Assembly (NCBI RefSeq): GCF_014048475.1
Contig: NZ_NWUS01000001.1
Location: 62,001-126,000, forward strand
Origin: Bombella favorum
GTDB lineage: Bacteria > Pseudomonadota > Alphaproteobacteria > Acetobacterales > Acetobacteraceae
Direction of reading: 5' to 3'
DNA: 64,000 nucleotides
The position numbers and the translations under genes were made by a program. The notes under the pieces were generated by a model that saw only the letters and a list, made by a program, of their open reading frames with translations, was not told the origin of the DNA and searched no databases. Shown in pieces: positions 28,610-37,962 of the stretch (position 1 is its first letter; every line of letters starts with the position of its first letter).

Positions 28610-30018
28610 GTAACAAACCAGTCCCCCATGCCAAGCTGGCGGCAGAGTTTCTGAAAGATGAGCCTCACCGTCATTTCCATGATGAACGTCTGTGGGACAT
28701 GCGCCAGAAGCGTGATGAGCAGATGCATATCATGCCAGAGTGGCAGGAGCTGCGGGAGCAAGCCTCCCGGTTGAAGGAGCATACGCTGGCCCATTTGCCC
28801 CAGTATTTGGAGCAATTCGAGGAAAATGCCCGCCGTAATGGTATTCATGTCCATTGGGCGCGGGATGGTGCGGAGCACAACCGCATCGTGGAACAAATCC
28901 TCAAGGATCATGGCCACTCATCCATCATCAAAAGCAAGTCGATGATTACCGATGAGTGCGAGATGCGGGAGTATCTGGAGCCAAAAGGCATCAGTGTTAC
29001 CGAGACAGACCTTGGCGAACGCATCCAGCAGCTGGATAATGAGTTGCCTAGCCATGTGGTCGTGCCAGCGGTCCAGAAGTTGACCACGGATGTAGCGAAG
29101 ACCTTCGCCAAATATTACCATACAGACCCGGATATTGATGACCCGCACGCTCTGGCAGAGGCGCAGCGTAATGCGGCCCGTCCTGTTTTGCTGAGCGGTG
29201 ATACGGGCATGACGGGCGGTAATTTCCTCGTGGCGGAAACGGGCAGTTTTGTCGTCTGCACGAATGAGGGCAATGCGGACCTGAGTGCCAATCTGCCGAA
29301 TTTGCACATTGCTACTCTTGGGATTGAGCGTCTGGTTCCTCGTATGGCGGACCTCGGTGTGTTCATCCGGCTGTTGTCCCGTAGTGCGCTTGGCTCGCCG
29401 ATTACCCAGTATACGACCCATTTCCGTAAGCCCAAGAAGGGCGGGGAGATGCATGTCATTCTCGTGGATAATGGCCGGTCCGAACGTCTGGGGATGGATG
29501 ATTTTTGGACTTCGCTAAAATGCATCCGTTGCGGCGCCTGCATGAATACTTGCCCGGTCTATCGCCGTTCTGGTGGGCAATCCTACGGGTCTGTTTATTC
29601 CGGGCCGATCGGGGCGATTATCGACCCGACCTTTAATGCCAAGAAGTTCAGCACGCTGCCTTTTGCCTCCACAATGAATGGAAGCTGTACCAATGTTTGC
29701 CCGGTGAAGATCGACATTCACGAGCAGCTTTATAAATGGCGGCGTGTTCTGGCAGAACGGCATGAAATTCCGTTCGTTAAACGGGAAATTATGAAGATGG
29801 CTGGCCGACTGTTGGCCCAGCCGGCTATGTATCGTCTAGCTATTAGCGGGACGGAAGTAGCCCTGAAGACCATGCCTCGCTTTGCGCTGTATAATTACCT
29901 AAATCCATGGGGCAAACATCGTGAGCTACCCCATCCGGTGAAGGAGACATTCCATAGCTGGTATAAGAAGAACCGTCTGAATAAGCCCAAGGCACAGCGT
30001 GAGGAGACACAGGCATGA
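28606..30018 (+). CDS. lutB: Lactate utilisation iron-sulfur protein LutB (YkgF-like)
   Basis: Central subunit of the LutABC lactate oxidase. Seen: an N-terminal LUD domain (about residues 60-290, including GNADLSANLPNLHIA), then two 4Fe-4S motifs, CIRCGACMNTCPVYRRSGG near 306 and GSCTNVCPVKIDIHEQL near 363, and a C-terminal DUF3390-like tail ending in NPWGKHRELP. 470 residues. Both ends overlap neighbours as ATGA, so translation of lutABC is coupled. Confidence 0.94.
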   Translation: MSNKPVPHAKLAAEFLKDEPHRHFHDERLWDMRQKRDEQMHIMPEWQELREQASRLKEHTLAHLPQYLEQFEENARRNGIHVHWARDGAEHNRIVEQILKDHGHSSIIKSKSMITDECEMREYLEPKGISVTETDLGERIQQLDNELPSHVVVPAVQKLTTDVAKTFAKYYHTDPDIDDPHALAEAQRNAARPVLLSGDTGMTGGNFLVAETGSFVVCTNEGNADLSANLPNLHIATLGIERLVPRMADLGVFIRLLSRSALGSPITQYTTHFRKPKKGGEMHVILVDNGRSERLGMDDFWTSLKCIRCGACMNTCPVYRRSGGQSYGSVYSGPIGAIIDPTFNAKKFSTLPFASTMNGSCTNVCPVKIDIHEQLYKWRRVLAERHEIPFVKREIMKMAGRLLAQPAMYRLAISGTEVALKTMPRFALYNYLNPWGKHRELPHPVKETFHSWYKKNRLNKPKAQREETQA

Positions 30019-30620
30019 GCGATGAGACGATGAGTGCCCGTGATGTCATCATGCAACGCCTGAAGGCAAAGAAGTCCCCGCAGGAAGGGGCGCATCCTTT
30101 GCCGCCAGTCGTGACATTGGGGGATCAGGATGCTAGCCCGGAACGGTTCGAGGCCAGTTTGGCCCTGATGGGCGGTAAGATGCTGCCTTTGCAGGATGGA
30201 GAAGGGATTGAGCAGGCGATCAAGCGGGCTTTCCCGGAGCTGCGCAACCTCTGCACTGCCGTGCCAGAGGTAGAAGGGACGCTGCGGATTGAGGACCTAG
30301 AAACGCACGAACAGGCCGACAAGGTTGATGTTATGGTCGTGCGGGCTGCGTTTGGCGTGGCGGAAACTGGCGGCGTTTTTCTGAGTGAGGTGGAATTAAA
30401 AGATCATCTGGCTGATGTGCATTTGGCGCAGCATCTGATCGTTCTGCTCTCGAAGAATGAGCTAGTGGGCAATATGCACAATGCCTATCAAGAGCGTTCG
30501 GAATTTCGGACGGCGGGCTATGGCGTGTTGATGAGTGGCCCATCTGCCACGGCTGATATTCAGGGTGTCCTTATCCGTGGGGCGCAGGGTGTGAGAAGTC
30601 TCTCCGTCATCTGGGCTTGA
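30015..30620 (+). CDS. lutC: Lactate utilisation protein LutC (YkgG-like)
   Basis: Third component of the LutABC system; a LUD-domain protein without iron-sulfur motifs. Seen: a basic N-terminus, then VMVVRAAFGVAETGGVFLSE, LIVLLSKNELVGNMHNAYQ and GYGVLMSGPSATADIQGVLI, the conserved LUD core. 201 residues, slightly short of many LutC proteins. It ends the operon, followed by a strong bidirectional terminator. Confidence 0.92.
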   Translation: MSDETMSARDVIMQRLKAKKSPQEGAHPLPPVVTLGDQDASPERFEASLALMGGKMLPLQDGEGIEQAIKRAFPELRNLCTAVPEVEGTLRIEDLETHEQADKVDVMVVRAAFGVAETGGVFLSEVELKDHLADVHLAQHLIVLLSKNELVGNMHNAYQERSEFRTAGYGVLMSGPSATADIQGVLIRGAQGVRSLSVIWA

Positions 30621-30641
30621 TAGCTTCGGAGAGCAGAACAT

Positions 30642-30682
30642 AAAAAAGGGCCGTGCGATATAATGTCGCACGGCCCTTTTTT
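30642..30682 (+). terminator. Bidirectional terminator between lutC and obgE
   Basis: Perfect 17-bp stem AAAAAAGGGCCGTGCGA / TCGCACGGCCCTTTTTT with a 7-base loop, T-rich on both strands, set between convergent stop codons. Confidence 0.95.
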
Positions 30683-30690
30683 GGGGTGGA

Positions 30691-31803
<1,113 letters not shown>

Positions 31804-32070
31804 TTATTCGGCAGCTTCTGCCAGTGCAACGGAAACATGCACCTTGCCACCAGCACGACGCTGGAAGCGTACACGACCATCGACCAGAGAGAAGAGGGTA
31901 TGGTCACGGCCCATACCAACGTTCTCACCCGGGTGCACCTTTGTGCCACGCTGACGCATGATGATGTTACCGGCGATGACGCTCTGGCCACCAAACTTCT
32001 TCACACCAAGACGGCGGCCGGCGCTATCGCGTCCGTTACGGCTGGAACCACCTGCTTTTTTTTGTGCCAT
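31804..32070 (-). CDS. rpmA: 50S ribosomal protein L27
   Basis: Large-subunit protein whose N-terminal tail reaches the peptidyl transferase centre. Seen: [40 protein letters not shown], and [20 protein letters not shown], all diagnostic. 88 residues. The N-terminus begins MAQKKAGG, so no cleaved extension of the Firmicutes type. It is 28 bp after rplU. Confidence 0.98.
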   Translation of the reverse strand: MAQKKAGGSSRNGRDSAGRRLGVKKFGGQSVIAGNIIMRQRGTKVHPGENVGMGRDHTLFSLVDGRVRFQRRAGGKVHVSVALAEAAE

Positions 32071-32098
32071 GACTGTGTCTCCTTAGGAACGGGCGAAA

Positions 32099-32413
32099 TT
32101 ACGCAGCGTTGATTGCGGTAATGCGCAGAACGGTGACCGGCTGACGGTGGCCATTCTTGCGGCGGCTGTTCTGACGGCGGCGCTTCTTGAAGATGATGAC
32201 GGTCGGCAGACGGTCCTGTGCGACAACTTCAGCAGTTACGCTTGCACCTTCAACCAGCGGTGCGCCGATTTTCGTGCTGCCTTCGCCACCGACCATAAGA
32301 ACGTCGGAGAAGGTGACTGTGCTGCCAGCTTCGACATCCAGCTTCTCAACTTTCAGGATGGCGTCCTTGGCAACGCGATACTGTTTCCCGCCCGTGCGGA
32401 TGACTGCAAACAT
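32099..32413 (-). CDS. rplU: 50S ribosomal protein L21
   Basis: Large-subunit protein that binds 23S rRNA. Seen: [40 protein letters not shown] and [13 protein letters not shown], all diagnostic. 104 residues. AGAGAG precedes the start. First gene of rplU-rpmA, with a promoter about 130-160 bp upstream. Confidence 0.98.
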   Translation of the reverse strand: MFAVIRTGGKQYRVAKDAILKVEKLDVEAGSTVTFSDVLMVGGEGSTKIGAPLVEGASVTAEVVAQDRLPTVIIFKKRRRQNSRRKNGHRQPVTVLRITAINAA

Positions 32414-32549
32414 GCAAAACTCTCTTTATGTTACCGAAGCCTATGGCCCTTCCTGTGCCTTTTTAAACAAAGGAGGTGCCCCGCTCGCTTTTTGTCATTG
32501 GTTCAAATAGCCCCCTGTCTGAATCAGAAAGCTATGGGAACAGAGGGGT

Positions 32550-32578
32550 TCTTTACTGCCTTGTTTGAGGATCGTCAA
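32550..32578 (-). promoter_or_regulatory. rplU-rpmA promoter candidate
   Basis: -35 TTGACG (32578-32573), 17-bp spacer, -10 TAAAGA (32555-32550) on the minus strand. It would give a leader of about 130 nt before rplU, long enough for leader-mediated control; I could not define a specific structure. The rest of 32414-32713 holds no gene. Confidence 0.5.
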
Positions 32579-32630
32579 TAAAAAAGCAGGCATTATGATC
32601 TGGAAGCGGGATGAGAGGATGTGCAGCCTC

Positions 32631-32659
32631 TTGCCAATTTAGTAAAATTTCGTCATAAG
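32631..32659 (+). promoter_or_regulatory. tRNA-Ser promoter
   Basis: -35 TTGCCA (32631-32636), 17-bp spacer, -10 CATAAG (32654-32659), about 55 bp ahead of the tRNA. The same -10 and spacing occur at rnpB and rpmB. Confidence 0.6.
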
Positions 32660-32713
32660 GTGCCGCATTCGCTGGCGATGAGGTATCATTGTATTTTTCT
32701 CATCCCAAGCCCC

Positions 32714-32803
32714 GGAGAGGTGCCAGAGTGGTCGATTGGGGCGGTCTCGAAAACCGTTGAGCGTGCAAGCGTTCCGAGGGTTCGAATCCCTCTCTCTCCG
32801 CCA
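32714..32803 (+). tRNA. tRNA-Ser (anticodon CGA)
   Basis: Ninety nucleotides including an encoded CCA. Acceptor GGAGAGG pairs with TCTCTCC; the anticodon stem GCGGT/ACCGT closes the loop CTCGAAA with CGA at 32748-32750; the long variable arm around GAGCGTGCAAGCGTTC is typical of serine tRNAs; the T arm has GGTTCGAATCC. It reads codon UCG. Confidence 0.96.
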
Positions 32804-32978
32804 TGATGACCGTTCCCGTCCCATGCAGTCTTCCATTACCAGGCATGTTGGCCCGAAAGCTGGTCTACTGCCTGATGGCTGGTTATGTTCGCCTTCCATG
32901 CACTATGGGCTCCTCCTTCATGCCGGTTCACGGGGGTGAAGCCGTCGCCGTACACCGGGGCCTTTGGGAGAGAACAAC

Positions 32979-34499
32979 ATGCAGATGTCCGAACTGATGG
33001 TCGGCACCGTCATCATTGTCATCGTGGCGTTTCTGGCCGCCGGGCTGGGGTATCTGCTGGCCATGAGGCGGGCCGGGTGGCAGATGTCCGATCTTGCCAT
33101 GCAGGTCCGGCAGATGGAGGTGGCTTTCCAGAAGGCCAGTGACCAGAATGTCAGGGATGGGGAGGAGCTTGCCCAGCTCAGGAGCAGGCTTCATGACGTG
33201 GAGCTTTCGGACAATACGGCCCGCACGCAGCTGCGCAATGCCCATGAGACGGTCCAGCGGCTGGATGCGGCCTTGACGGAACGGGGCGGACAGTATGAGG
33301 CCCTCCTGCAGAAATATGGCATGCTGGAAAAAGAGCATGTGGAAATCAGGACGACGCTGGAGCGGAAAGAGGAACATTTCCGGGAGCAGATGCAGCAGCT
33401 TGGCGAAGCCAGGCAGTCACTGGGGAAAGAGTTCGAAAATCTGGCCAACAGGATATTCGAGGAAAAAGGTAAAACCTTTGCCGATGCCAGTCAGGTCAGT
33501 CTGTCGTCCATGCTGAAGCCGTTCCGGGAGCAGATCGAAGGGTTTCAGAAGCGGGTCAACGAGGTGCATGATGCGTCTCTCCAGGGGAACAGCACCCTCA
33601 ATGCGGAGATCAGGAAGGTTCTGGAGATCGGCCTGAAGATGAGTCAGGAGGCCACCAACCTGACATCAGCCCTGAAGGGGGATTCCCAGCAGCGTGGTGC
33701 CTGGGGGGAGGCGCAGCTTCGCCGGACCCTAGAAATGAGCGGTCTTGTGGAAGAAGCCCATTATGAGGTCCAGAGTTCCTTCCGGGATGCGGAGGGGCGG
33801 CAGAAACAGACGGACTATCTGATCCGGCTGCCCGAAGGCAAACACATCATCATCGACAGCAAGGTGTCACTGAATGCCTATGACCGGGCCGTGGCGGCGG
33901 AGAGCCAGACGGAGCACGAGGCCGCTCTCAGGGAGCATGTGAAATCCGTCCGCCGGCACATGGATGATCTGGCCTCCAAGGATTACACGAACCTGATCGG
34001 GATGCGCAGTCCCGGTTTTGTCCTCATGTTCATGCCGATCGAGCCGGCCTACATCAGTGCCCTGAAAGCAGATCGGGACCTGTTTGACTATGGGTACAGG
34101 AAGGGCATCGTGCTTGTGTCCCACACGACACTCATTCCCATCCTGCGGACGGTCGCCAATCTGTGGATGATCGAACGGAGCCACCGGGAAGCCCGTGAGA
34201 TCAGCGAGAAGGCAGGGGACATCTACAATTCGGTATGCCTTGTGGCCGAAAGATTGAATAAGCTGGGTGGAAGTCTGAACACGGCGAGTAACCATTACAA
34301 CAGTGCCGTCAGGGCATTGGCCGGGCAGCAGGGGCTGTATGGCCGGGTGGACCGTTTCAGGCAGCTTTCAGCCAAGGTCAGCAAAAACCTGCCCCGGCTG
34401 GAGGCGGTTCATATGGATTTTGAAACGGAACGTCTGGGCCTGATCGTGGAGCCAGTGGAAGATGATACCGGACAGCCGGTACCAGAAACCGGTCCCTGA
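32979..34499 (+). CDS. rmuC: RmuC family DNA recombination protein
   Basis: Predicted membrane-anchored coiled-coil protein with a nuclease-like fold; RmuC limits inversion at short repeats in E. coli. Seen: an N-terminal membrane segment (VGTVIIVIVAFLAAGLGYLL, about residues 8-27), a coiled coil to about residue 170, then the RmuC core with RGAWGEAQLRRTLEMSGLVE, DYLIRLPEGKHIIIDSKVSL, and MFMPIEPAYISAL. 506 residues. ATG 32979 follows GGGAGAG by 5 bp. Arginine codons favour CGG and the gene looks more GC-rich than nearby genes. It starts right after a tRNA, and ends 11 bp from a convergent flagellin gene. Confidence 0.93.
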   Translation: MQMSELMVGTVIIVIVAFLAAGLGYLLAMRRAGWQMSDLAMQVRQMEVAFQKASDQNVRDGEELAQLRSRLHDVELSDNTARTQLRNAHETVQRLDAALTERGGQYEALLQKYGMLEKEHVEIRTTLERKEEHFREQMQQLGEARQSLGKEFENLANRIFEEKGKTFADASQVSLSSMLKPFREQIEGFQKRVNEVHDASLQGNSTLNAEIRKVLEIGLKMSQEATNLTSALKGDSQQRGAWGEAQLRRTLEMSGLVEEAHYEVQSSFRDAEGRQKQTDYLIRLPEGKHIIIDSKVSLNAYDRAVAAESQTEHEAALREHVKSVRRHMDDLASKDYTNLIGMRSPGFVLMFMPIEPAYISALKADRDLFDYGYRKGIVLVSHTTLIPILRTVANLWMIERSHREAREISEKAGDIYNSVCLVAERLNKLGGSLNTASNHYNSAVRALAGQQGLYGRVDRFRQLSAKVSKNLPRLEAVHMDFETERLGLIVEPVEDDTGQPVPETGP

Positions 34500-34510
34500 A
34501 CACGCCGCCC

Positions 34511-35485
34511 TTACTGGAAGAGGGACAGGATGTTCTGTGACTGGCCATTGGCGATGGAAAGGGACTTGATGCCGAGGGACTGTTTGGTCTGGAGAGATGT
34601 CAGTTTGGCAGACTCGGCAGACGTGTCAGCATCCGTCAGCGCACCGGATGCTGCCGTGAGGGAATCGGACGATTTCTGCCCATAGGCACTCATGGAGTTG
34701 ATGAGCTGCATGTTGGCGCCAAGGTCGGATGTGACGTTGGTCATCGCCTGGATGGCGTTCTGCGTGATCTGGATCATTCTGGGAAGACGCTGGGCCGTAT
34801 CCGTCGCATTGAATCCATCGCTGACACGGGCACCATCCGGGGTTGCAGTCAGGAAGTTGTTCACGGTGGGGTCTTCGCCAGGCATTGCGCTGCCAGGTGT
34901 CATGCCGAACAGTTCTGTCATGATGTGGCCGATCCCGTAACCGGTCGTGAGGCCGATCATGTAACCGTAGCTGTTCAGTGTCTGCGTGTCTCCCTGGAGG
35001 CTGGTGACAAAGGTCAGGCTGTTGGAGGTAATGCCCATTCCGTCCCCCGTGCCGCTCAGCGTGCCGCCGGAAAGAAGATTGACGCCTTTCACCGTGGCGT
35101 TTCGGGCGATGGTGTCGATGCTCTTCATGTAACCTGTCAGCTCTTTGTTGAGCTGGCTGAGAGATGATTCATTGCCGATGTTGTTGCCAACGGTTGTCAC
35201 GGCATTCTGGACATTCTGAAGAACCTTGATGATGCTGTTGGCCGCAGAGTTGGTGGCGCTGAGAACCTGGGAGGCATAGCTTAGCCCGTCATTGACAGCA
35301 CTTTGTCCTGCAATGTCCCCGCCAATTTGGGAGGCAATGCCGAAAGCGGCTGGATTGTCGGAGGCATTGGCCACTTTCTTGCCAGTGGAAACAGCGTTTT
35401 CCGTGTGGGCCAGATCCGTCTGTGTCGTGTTCAGTGTTTCCAGGGCAGCCAAGGAAGACTGGTTGGTGTTGATGGAAAGACTCAG
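34511..35485 (-). CDS. Flagellin, apparent CTG start
   Basis: Structural filament protein. Seen: the conserved N-terminal D0/D1 region SLSINTNQSSLAALETLN, then VSTGKKVANASDNPAAFGIA, and the C-terminal region AKLTSLQTKQSLGIKSLSIA ending NGQSQNILSLFQ. The middle part (about residues 150-240) is variable. 324 residues. Flagellins begin M-S-L-S-I-N, but here the codon before SLSIN is CTG (35485-35483), with GGGAG 8 bp upstream. The only other in-frame option nearby is TTG at 35518 with no ribosome binding site. No other flagellar gene is in the window. It could be expressed weakly, or be decaying. Confidence 0.85.
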   Translation of the reverse strand: MSLSINTNQSSLAALETLNTTQTDLAHTENAVSTGKKVANASDNPAAFGIASQIGGDIAGQSAVNDGLSYASQVLSATNSAANSIIKVLQNVQNAVTTVGNNIGNESSLSQLNKELTGYMKSIDTIARNATVKGVNLLSGGTLSGTGDGMGITSNSLTFVTSLQGDTQTLNSYGYMIGLTTGYGIGHIMTELFGMTPGSAMPGEDPTVNNFLTATPDGARVSDGFNATDTAQRLPRMIQITQNAIQAMTNVTSDLGANMQLINSMSAYGQKSSDSLTAASGALTDADTSAESAKLTSLQTKQSLGIKSLSIANGQSQNILSLFQ

Positions 35486-35944
35486 GGCCCTTTCTCCCAG
35501 TTCATTAAGCGGAACCAACGGACATCTGCTGGCGGATGCAAGGAAACACGAAAATTTTACAAGCTTCTTAAATTTTGAATGAAAAATGGTTCTTTACTTG
35601 TTTTATGAAAGTCACATTAGAGCGTCATTAATATTCATCATGTCGAGAGATGATTTTTTATAATAGAGAAATATGAGTAATGTTTTAATTATATGAGATG
35701 GATTTCATGGCGACATGTCGTGAAAATGGCATATGTGCATTTCAACTTCATGAGCCAAGGACTGTCAGGATGACATTGGTTTCTTCCGGTCCGGTATTGT
35801 GAAACCAGTGCTCCATGTCCACGAGAACAATGGCCATCCAGCTGGTGGCAGGTGAAAATGGCGCGGGCAGGCGGTGGATTCAGAGGACAGTTCTGTAAGT
35901 ATCTGTTTCTGTCATTCTGTCTTTCATGGGGTTGTTCTGTTTTT
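35486..35944. other. Intergenic region upstream of flagellin
   Basis: About 460 bp between the flagellin gene and the end of the FAH-family gene. The part at 35555-35720 is AT-rich and should carry the flagellin promoter, but I could not assign a sigma-28 or sigma-54 type sequence. A 7-codon frame (ATG 35505 to TGA 35482) overlaps the presumed CTG start. Longer open frames here are not convincing. Confidence 0.45.
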
Positions 35945-36793
35945 TCATCGTGTCCATCGCACGAGTGTCTGCTTCTGTTCCCCCAGCCCTTCAATGCCAA
36001 GCCGCATTTCATCACCCTCCTGCAACCATAGGGGCGGGTTGTGGCCCATTCCGACACCGGGCGGCGTGCCAGTAGCGATGATGTCGCCGGGTAGGAGTGT
36101 CATGTAACGGCTGAGGTAGGCGATGATTTCACGCACGGAAAAAATCATGGTGGATGTCGAACCATCCTGACGTCGGACACCGTTTACATCCAGCCAGAGA
36201 TGCAGGTTTTGTGGATCAGCTACCTCATCTGCCGTTACGAGGAAAGGACCGACAGGGCCAAAATTGTCGCATCCTTTTCCTTTGTCCCACTGTGATGATT
36301 GCATTTGGAAGCTACGTTCCGAAACATCATTGATAACGCAGTAACCGGCAACGTGTTTTAGGGCATCGGCCTCTTTGACATGATGTGTCGTGCTGCCAAT
36401 GACAACGCCCAGTTCAACCTCCCAATCTATCTTGGAGGCATGGGGAGGAATAGGAATGGCATCGTACGCACCGCAGAGCGCTGAAGGTGCCTTCAGGAAC
36501 ACGATAGGCTCCTGCGGGATGGGCAGCCCTGCCTCTTTTGCGTGATCGGTATAGTTTAGCCCGATACAGACACATTTAGAAACCTGACTGACAGGAATCC
36601 CGAAGCGGGGAGAACCACTGACGGCCGGTAGAGAAGAAACGTCAATATCGGCCAGCCTGCTTAGGGAGTGTGGAGCTAGACGCTCCGGTGTCAGGTCATT
36701 CCAGAGGCTGGACAGGTCACGCAATGTACCGGAACTGTCTACCAAACCCGGCTTTTCAGAGCCGGGGCGGCCATAACGGCAGAGTTTTGTCAT
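35945..36793 (-). CDS. Fumarylacetoacetate hydrolase family protein
   Basis: Metal-dependent enzyme of the FAH superfamily, which acts on beta-dicarbonyl or 2-keto acids (fumarylpyruvate, acylpyruvate, oxaloacetate decarboxylation and related). Seen: CIGLNYTDHAKEAGLPIP, EPIVFLKAPSAL, the metal-ligand segment KIDWEVELGVVIG, GYCVINDVSERSFQM, DNFGPVGPFLV, and GDIIATGTPPGVGMG. 282 residues. The ATG overlaps the stop of the GT4 gene upstream as ATGA. The substrate cannot be told from the sequence. Confidence 0.9.
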   Translation of the reverse strand: MTKLCRYGRPGSEKPGLVDSSGTLRDLSSLWNDLTPERLAPHSLSRLADIDVSSLPAVSGSPRFGIPVSQVSKCVCIGLNYTDHAKEAGLPIPQEPIVFLKAPSALCGAYDAIPIPPHASKIDWEVELGVVIGSTTHHVKEADALKHVAGYCVINDVSERSFQMQSSQWDKGKGCDNFGPVGPFLVTADEVADPQNLHLWLDVNGVRRQDGSTSTMIFSVREIIAYLSRYMTLLPGDIIATGTPPGVGMGHNPPLWLQEGDEMRLGIEGLGEQKQTLVRWTR

Positions 36794-37899
36794 GACGGGG
36801 CTTTTCCTGAGGGTTGTGGGTTGGTCATCCGCTCCAGTTTTTCAACAATGTTTCCGCATCGTTGCGTGAAGGCTTCCCGGCTGTAATGCTGTTCGATGTA
36901 CCGTTTTGCGGCTTTGCCATAGTCGTTCAGCAGGGCCGGGTTCTGAAAAATCTCCGCCAGCGTGTTGCAGAAGGTTTCAGGAATCCTGTCAGGTTGCAGC
37001 AGGAATCCTGTTTGGTCAGGCTGGACGCTGTTGCGCATTTCCCCGACCGGTGTCGCCACGACAGGCAGGCTCATGTTCATGGCTTCATGGGCAGCCAGAC
37101 ACATGCCTTCATAACGTGAGGGCTGTGCGTAAAGCTGGAGGGTGCGGAGAAAAGCCGGAACATCCGTCTGGAAGCCTTTCAGTGAGACGTGGTTTTCCAG
37201 CCCGTGCTGCCGGATGAGAGCTTCAAGCTCCGGCCGCTGGGGGCCATCGCCTGCAAAGGACAGATGCACGAGGTCTGCCCACTGGGGATGACGGGCGCGG
37301 AACAGGGCCAGACCTTCGATGAGCAGGGGATAGTTTTTCACCTCATGCAGTCGCCCCGTACTGCCGATGTGCAGAGGCGTCCCGTCATTCCAGTCCGGGG
37401 CCGGGTGGTTTTCGGGGGCGGCCACATAAAGAGGCCAGGACGTGATTTTCTCCGGCGGAATGTTCATTTTTTCCCGAAGGAAACGGGCTACATAAGCGGA
37501 ATCTGCAACCCATAGCCGGGTAATGCGACGGCCTACCGTGGTGGTGAAACGGATGCTGGCACTGTTTTTCCAGCTGACAACGGGAATATTGAGGAGTGCT
37601 CCGGCCAGCTGGCCCAGCAGCGTGGCCCGGCTCAGGGAAGTCCAGATGATGTCGGGCCGGTTCCGGCGGAGCAGGCGCAGGAGACGGATCAGTGTGAGGA
37701 AGAAACTGCGGCGCCGGCTGTCCAGAAGATGGTAGGGGATTCCGGCCTGTTCCAGATGGGGGGCTGCCCCCATGTCCCGAGGCTCGCAGGCGGTGACATC
37801 CACCTGATGGCCGAACTGTTCGAGGGTTTTTACGATATCCGGGATGGCAAATTCAGCCCCACCTGTTTCCAGGCTTGTGACAATATAATGGATCTTCAT
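36790..37899 (-). CDS. GT4 family glycosyltransferase
   Basis: Retaining GT-B fold glycosyltransferase. Seen: MKIHYIVTSLETGGAEFAIP (N-terminal domain start), the acceptor-side region ending WVADSAYVARFL, the donor domain with HIGSTGRLHEVKNYPLLIEG, and the EX7E-type region RYEGMCLAAHEAMNMSLPVV then ATPVGEM. 369 residues. It is coupled by ATGA to the following FAH-family gene, and lies upstream of a flagellin gene, so flagellin or surface-polysaccharide glycosylation is possible; neither is shown. Codon use is GC-rich compared with the following region. Confidence 0.9.
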   Translation of the reverse strand: MKIHYIVTSLETGGAEFAIPDIVKTLEQFGHQVDVTACEPRDMGAAPHLEQAGIPYHLLDSRRRSFFLTLIRLLRLLRRNRPDIIWTSLSRATLLGQLAGALLNIPVVSWKNSASIRFTTTVGRRITRLWVADSAYVARFLREKMNIPPEKITSWPLYVAAPENHPAPDWNDGTPLHIGSTGRLHEVKNYPLLIEGLALFRARHPQWADLVHLSFAGDGPQRPELEALIRQHGLENHVSLKGFQTDVPAFLRTLQLYAQPSRYEGMCLAAHEAMNMSLPVVATPVGEMRNSVQPDQTGFLLQPDRIPETFCNTLAEIFQNPALLNDYGKAAKRYIEQHYSREAFTQRCGNIVEKLERMTNPQPSGKAPS

Positions 37900-37962
37900 G
37901 GAGACGGCAGAACCTCGGACAAGGGCAGGGAGGCAGAAGTCTGGCTGCCCACAGGCGGGAGA

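Noticed and set aside
32780-32803. tRNA-Ser 3' end as an attachment site of an integrated element
   Set aside because: I found no second copy of the tRNA end in the window and no integrase gene, so an integration event is not supported by direct evidence.
35519-35720. Sigma-54 or sigma-28 promoter for the flagellin gene
   Set aside because: No GG-N10-GC element with the right flanks and no TAAA-N15-GCCGATAA pattern could be matched convincingly.
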